Below are positions 5,616 through 7,372 of a DNA stretch of 7,372 nt, piece by piece; within the stretch, counting starts at the first letter, position 1, and each line of letters starts with the position of its first letter. Made by a program: the position numbers and the translations under genes. The notes under the pieces are model-generated. The model did no database searches and was not told where the DNA came from. It worked only from the letters and a program-made list of their open reading frames with translations. The DNA comes from CAJQQY01 sp964352225. Its GTDB lineage: Bacteria; Bacteroidota; Bacteroidia; Chitinophagales; Saprospiraceae. Location: positions 1 through 7,372 of the forward strand of contig CAYGRM010000339.1 in assembly GCA_964352225.1 (NCBI GenBank), read 5' to 3'.

Positions 5616-6140
5616 ATGGAAGGTTATTTAGGAGAAATCCGCATGTTTACTGGTCCTTTTGCCCCAAGAGGCTGGATGTACTGCCACGGTCAATTGCTTG
5701 CTATCAGTCAAAACACAGCTTTATTTCATTTGCTCGGAAAGACTTATGGAGGTGATGGAAGAACCACTTTTGGTTTGCCAGATTTAAGAGGAAGATTTGT
5801 GGCAGGAATTGGGAATGCTGATGGTTTGAAAAAAGTGAATTTGGGTGAAATGTATGGAGAGCCGACCATCACGTTAAAGGTGGAAAATTTACCGCCTCAT
5901 AAACACGAACTAAAGATAAAGGTAAGTACCGAGGATGCCGAAGAATCTAACCCCACTCACGTATTGGCTAGTGCTATGGCATATAATGAGGATCCTACCG
6001 AAGGTGTGTTTCTAAGTGGGGTGAGAGATGAAACACGATTTTATAATAATAGTCGTCCTATAAATAATTATGGACCTTATATGGAGATAAGATACATAAT
6101 ATGTGTCTATGGTACATATCCAAGGCTAAAACAATCATAA
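5616..6140 (+). CDS. Phage tail-collar domain protein, module 5
   Basis: This 174-residue protein is the shortest and closest to the family consensus: MEGYLGEIRMFTG, GWMYCHGQLLAIS (Trp20, Cys23), YGGDGRTTFGLPDLRGRF (44-61), VNLGEMYGEPTITL, NLPPHKH (91-97), KVSTEDAEESNPTHVLA (102-118), AYNEDPTEG (122-130) and RYIICVYG with Cys163. The KVSTEDAEES block is shared with module 4B, which suggests recent common descent of those two. The A/T-rich leader AAATTAAAAATTATTAAA sits directly before the ATG and resembles the leader of module 1. The likely terminator upstream (5507-5535) suggests this gene has its own promoter within 5536-5615, but I see no clear promoter. The toxin-like zincin gene starts 105 bp downstream on the same strand. 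Confidence 0.88.
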   Translation: MEGYLGEIRMFTGPFAPRGWMYCHGQLLAISQNTALFHLLGKTYGGDGRTTFGLPDLRGRFVAGIGNADGLKKVNLGEMYGEPTITLKVENLPPHKHELKIKVSTEDAEESNPTHVLASAMAYNEDPTEGVFLSGVRDETRFYNNSRPINNYGPYMEIRYIICVYGTYPRLKQS

Positions 6141-6159
6141 CTTAAATCTATAGTTAAGC

Positions 6160-6207
6160 AATAAGAGCTTTTTGAAAAAAGGGCCTAGTTTATAGGCAAT
6201 TCTTATT
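6160..6207. repeat. Nested weak hairpin after collar gene 5
   Basis: GCCTA (6183-6187) pairs with TAGGC (6193-6197) around GTTTA. An outer pair, AATAAG (6160-6165) and CTTATT (6202-6207), encloses it. TTCTTATTTTA follows, so it could be a weak terminator for collar gene 5, but the stem is short and interrupted. Confidence 0.3.
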
Positions 6208-6245
6208 TTACTAAAATACGGCAACGGAGAAAACAATGTACTGAC

Positions 6246-6953
6246 ATGGGAGGTATTGATTTAAGCGAAATGAAAAAAAGAGATAGGAAAATACTTATCA
6301 GCGATTTGTCAAATAAGACAGGACTTAAGTTAAATTATAGTAATAATACAGGTCTCTTAAGTATCATAGGAAAGAGAAAGTTGAAACAAGATGAAAAGAT
6401 AAGTTCGACTGCAGCTGATGATTTATGTTATGCAATAAGTGACTGCAAAAGGACTATTAGTGTGAAATATTTAGAGGGTATATTGCAAGTTGATGCAATT
6501 GGAGGTAATATGATTTTTTTTGATGGTGAAAATATTGACCAACTCCAAAATTCAACCAAACTGGATAAGGATGGAGATAATATCACCGGTACCATGGGAT
6601 ATGCGCTCAGTTTTTTCCATGAGTTAGGACATACAAGTGGTGCTAAAGGCGGATTTAGAATAGATGAAGAAGATGGTGTAAGTTCTATTAGAGAGAGAAG
6701 ATTTAAAAATCCTATTGGTGGTAATGTTGCATATCTGAATATTATTAGAGACGAACTAGGATTAGCTAAGCGAGCACAGTATTCTCCCTTTCGAGTGGAT
6801 ATGGGAGATGGAACAATTAAAGAAGTTATTCCGTTCAGCCAATCCGCCCTTCAGCAATTAAGAGCGCATACCAATAAAAAGACAGGAACTACCTCCAGAA
6901 GTGGTTTACCTTCAAGTATTCATGACAAATATATTATTACTGGAATTTTTTAA
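6246..6953 (+). CDS. HELGH zincin, orphan polymorphic-toxin-like metallopeptidase domain
   Basis: This 235-residue protein contains a clear zincin signature: GTMGYALSFFHELGHT (115-130), with His125, Glu126 and His129 as zinc ligands and catalytic acid. Downstream, NIIRDELGLAKRAQYS (165-180) resembles a segment found after the HExxH in toxin-type zincins; Glu170 is a candidate third ligand. The N-terminal part (KILISDLSNKTGLKL, 15-29) and GGNMIFFD (86-93) resemble what I remember of Rhs C-terminal toxin domains of the M91-like, NleD-related group. The family placement is tentative. It has no signal peptide and no Rhs or other trafficking domain. In another frame just upstream, KYGNGENNVLT (6214-6245) would join to DMGG, hinting that the domain was once the end of a larger toxin. 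No immunity gene is visible within the window. The start at 6246 is the first ATG after the in-frame TAG at 6186. Confidence 0.7.
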   Translation: MGGIDLSEMKKRDRKILISDLSNKTGLKLNYSNNTGLLSIIGKRKLKQDEKISSTAADDLCYAISDCKRTISVKYLEGILQVDAIGGNMIFFDGENIDQLQNSTKLDKDGDNITGTMGYALSFFHELGHTSGAKGGFRIDEEDGVSSIRERRFKNPIGGNVAYLNIIRDELGLAKRAQYSPFRVDMGDGTIKEVIPFSQSALQQLRAHTNKKTGTTSRSGLPSSIHDKYIITGIF

Positions 6954-6990
6954 AACCACCTTCTATAATATATATATGTGTGTTGGTTTT
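6952..6990 (+). terminator. Possible weak terminator after the zincin gene
   Basis: AAAACCA (6952-6958), overlapping the stop codon, pairs with TGGTTTT (6984-6990) around an AT-rich loop that contains TATAATATATATA. The stem is short and rich in A-T pairs, so termination is uncertain. Confidence 0.25.
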
Positions 6991-7005
6991 GCATAATCTA
7001 AATAA

Positions 7006-7245
7006 CTAATGACATGAGTCTGTTCTTGAAATATTATAATTTCCATTCGCATCTACTACAGCACTTGTCTCTGCATTCTTGAACATAATGTTACTACTAC
7101 CTAGACCAGTCGTTTCAGTTGACTGATTGAACGTTCCTTTTTTGTAAGCGCTTACATTCTGCACTAAATTTTGTCCAAAAACAAGATCAGGATGAGTGCC
7201 GTCCACGCCACTATCATTTACAACTACCCCGCTAGCGCTGAGTCT
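7006..7245 (-). pseudogene. Subtilisin-like (S8) serine protease fragment
   Basis: The open stretch begins after TAG at 7248-7246 and gives 79 residues. It starts RLSASGVVVNDSGVDGTHPD, which matches the region around the catalytic Asp of subtilases (V.DSGVDGTHPDL); Asp11 would be the catalytic acid. It then runs through NLVQNVSAYKK and VVDANGNYNIS, and ends TDSCH-stop, where the family would normally reach the (G)HGTH catalytic-His motif. The Ser region and almost the whole domain are missing, and the frame has no upstream start or signal peptide. An ATG at 7206 exists but lies past the catalytic Asp, so it is not a real gene start. The fragment sits next to the 53-bp repeat, which suggests that element events cut it. 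The direction is opposite to the collar genes. Confidence 0.65.
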
Positions 7246-7260
7246 CTAGGTTGTTTTTAA

Positions 7261-7314
7261 TTTTTTGTAATTACATTGTTAGGGTAATCGCTTAAAAGTA
7301 AACACGGTCCAGAG
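7261..7314. repeat. 53-bp direct repeat, right copy
   Basis: This matches 1-53 in the same orientation with about five substitutions and one extra A near 7295. Similarity stops abruptly after CCAGAG, and the sequence after it (7315-7372) contains nothing I can identify. It lies 15 bp beyond the upstream limit of the subtilase fragment. Confidence 0.7.
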
Positions 7315-7372
7315 AACCCTATGGTATATACACGAAAGGGCACTAGTTCCAATTCAATTTCCTTATATTTCC

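Noticed and set aside
2224..6140. A CRISPR-like or diversity-generating-retroelement explanation for the repeated modules
   Set aside because: The repeats are diverged protein-coding copies of about 550 bp. There are no short spaced repeats and no reverse transcriptase or template-repeat pair in the window.
2224..6140. A prophage tail locus
   Set aside because: Only collar modules are present. No tail tube, sheath, baseplate, tape-measure or chaperone genes are seen between or beside them within the window.

Overview
The window looks like an accessory, insertion-scarred stretch of an AT-rich Bacteroidota chromosome. The organism call is an inference. It rests on genes that lack Shine-Dalgarno sequences and start straight after A/T-rich leaders, on low G+C, and on the gene families present: IS481-like and IS5-like elements, arrays of small tail-collar proteins, and a toxin-like zincin. 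A Saprospiria-type genome would fit, but nothing here fixes the genus.

Layout. Positions 1-420 hold the 5' part of an IS5-family transposase on the minus strand. It loses homology just after its first catalytic Asp and runs into a 53-bp sequence that recurs at 7261-7314. Positions 421-664 contain no gene. Positions 665-2053 are a complete but probably dead IS481-like element. It has about 48-bp imperfect inverted ends, each carrying two copies of a 17-bp motif. Its transposase is split into three frames, with a textbook A-AAA-AAG slippery heptamer at the first break and a Lys where the third catalytic acid should be.

Positions 2224-6140 are the core: five plus-strand genes encoding six phage tail-collar modules (COG4675, 'microcystin-dependent protein' type). 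One gene is a head-to-tail fusion of two modules through an acidic linker. Each module has the same plan: GEIRxF, then WxxCxG, then LPDLRGR, then PPHxH, and usually a closing YIIC. No other phage or contractile-injection genes are visible. Three of the four intergenic gaps carry palindromic sequence: a 163-bp MITE-like element, a perfect 16-bp hairpin and a 123-bp element that contains a likely terminator. The array therefore seems to have grown by duplication and to have been repeatedly invaded.

Positions 6246-6953 encode an HELGH zincin that resembles the C-terminal toxin domain of an Rhs or other polymorphic toxin. It stands alone, with signs of a frame break just upstream and no visible immunity gene. 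Positions 7006-7245 are a minus-strand fragment of a subtilisin-like protease, cut before its His motif, and the second copy of the 53-bp repeat follows it.

The collar proteins may act together as surface or secreted adhesive fibre tips, possibly as mixed trimers built around a His-x-His metal site. That is a hypothesis from family knowledge. The sequence alone does not give their target.
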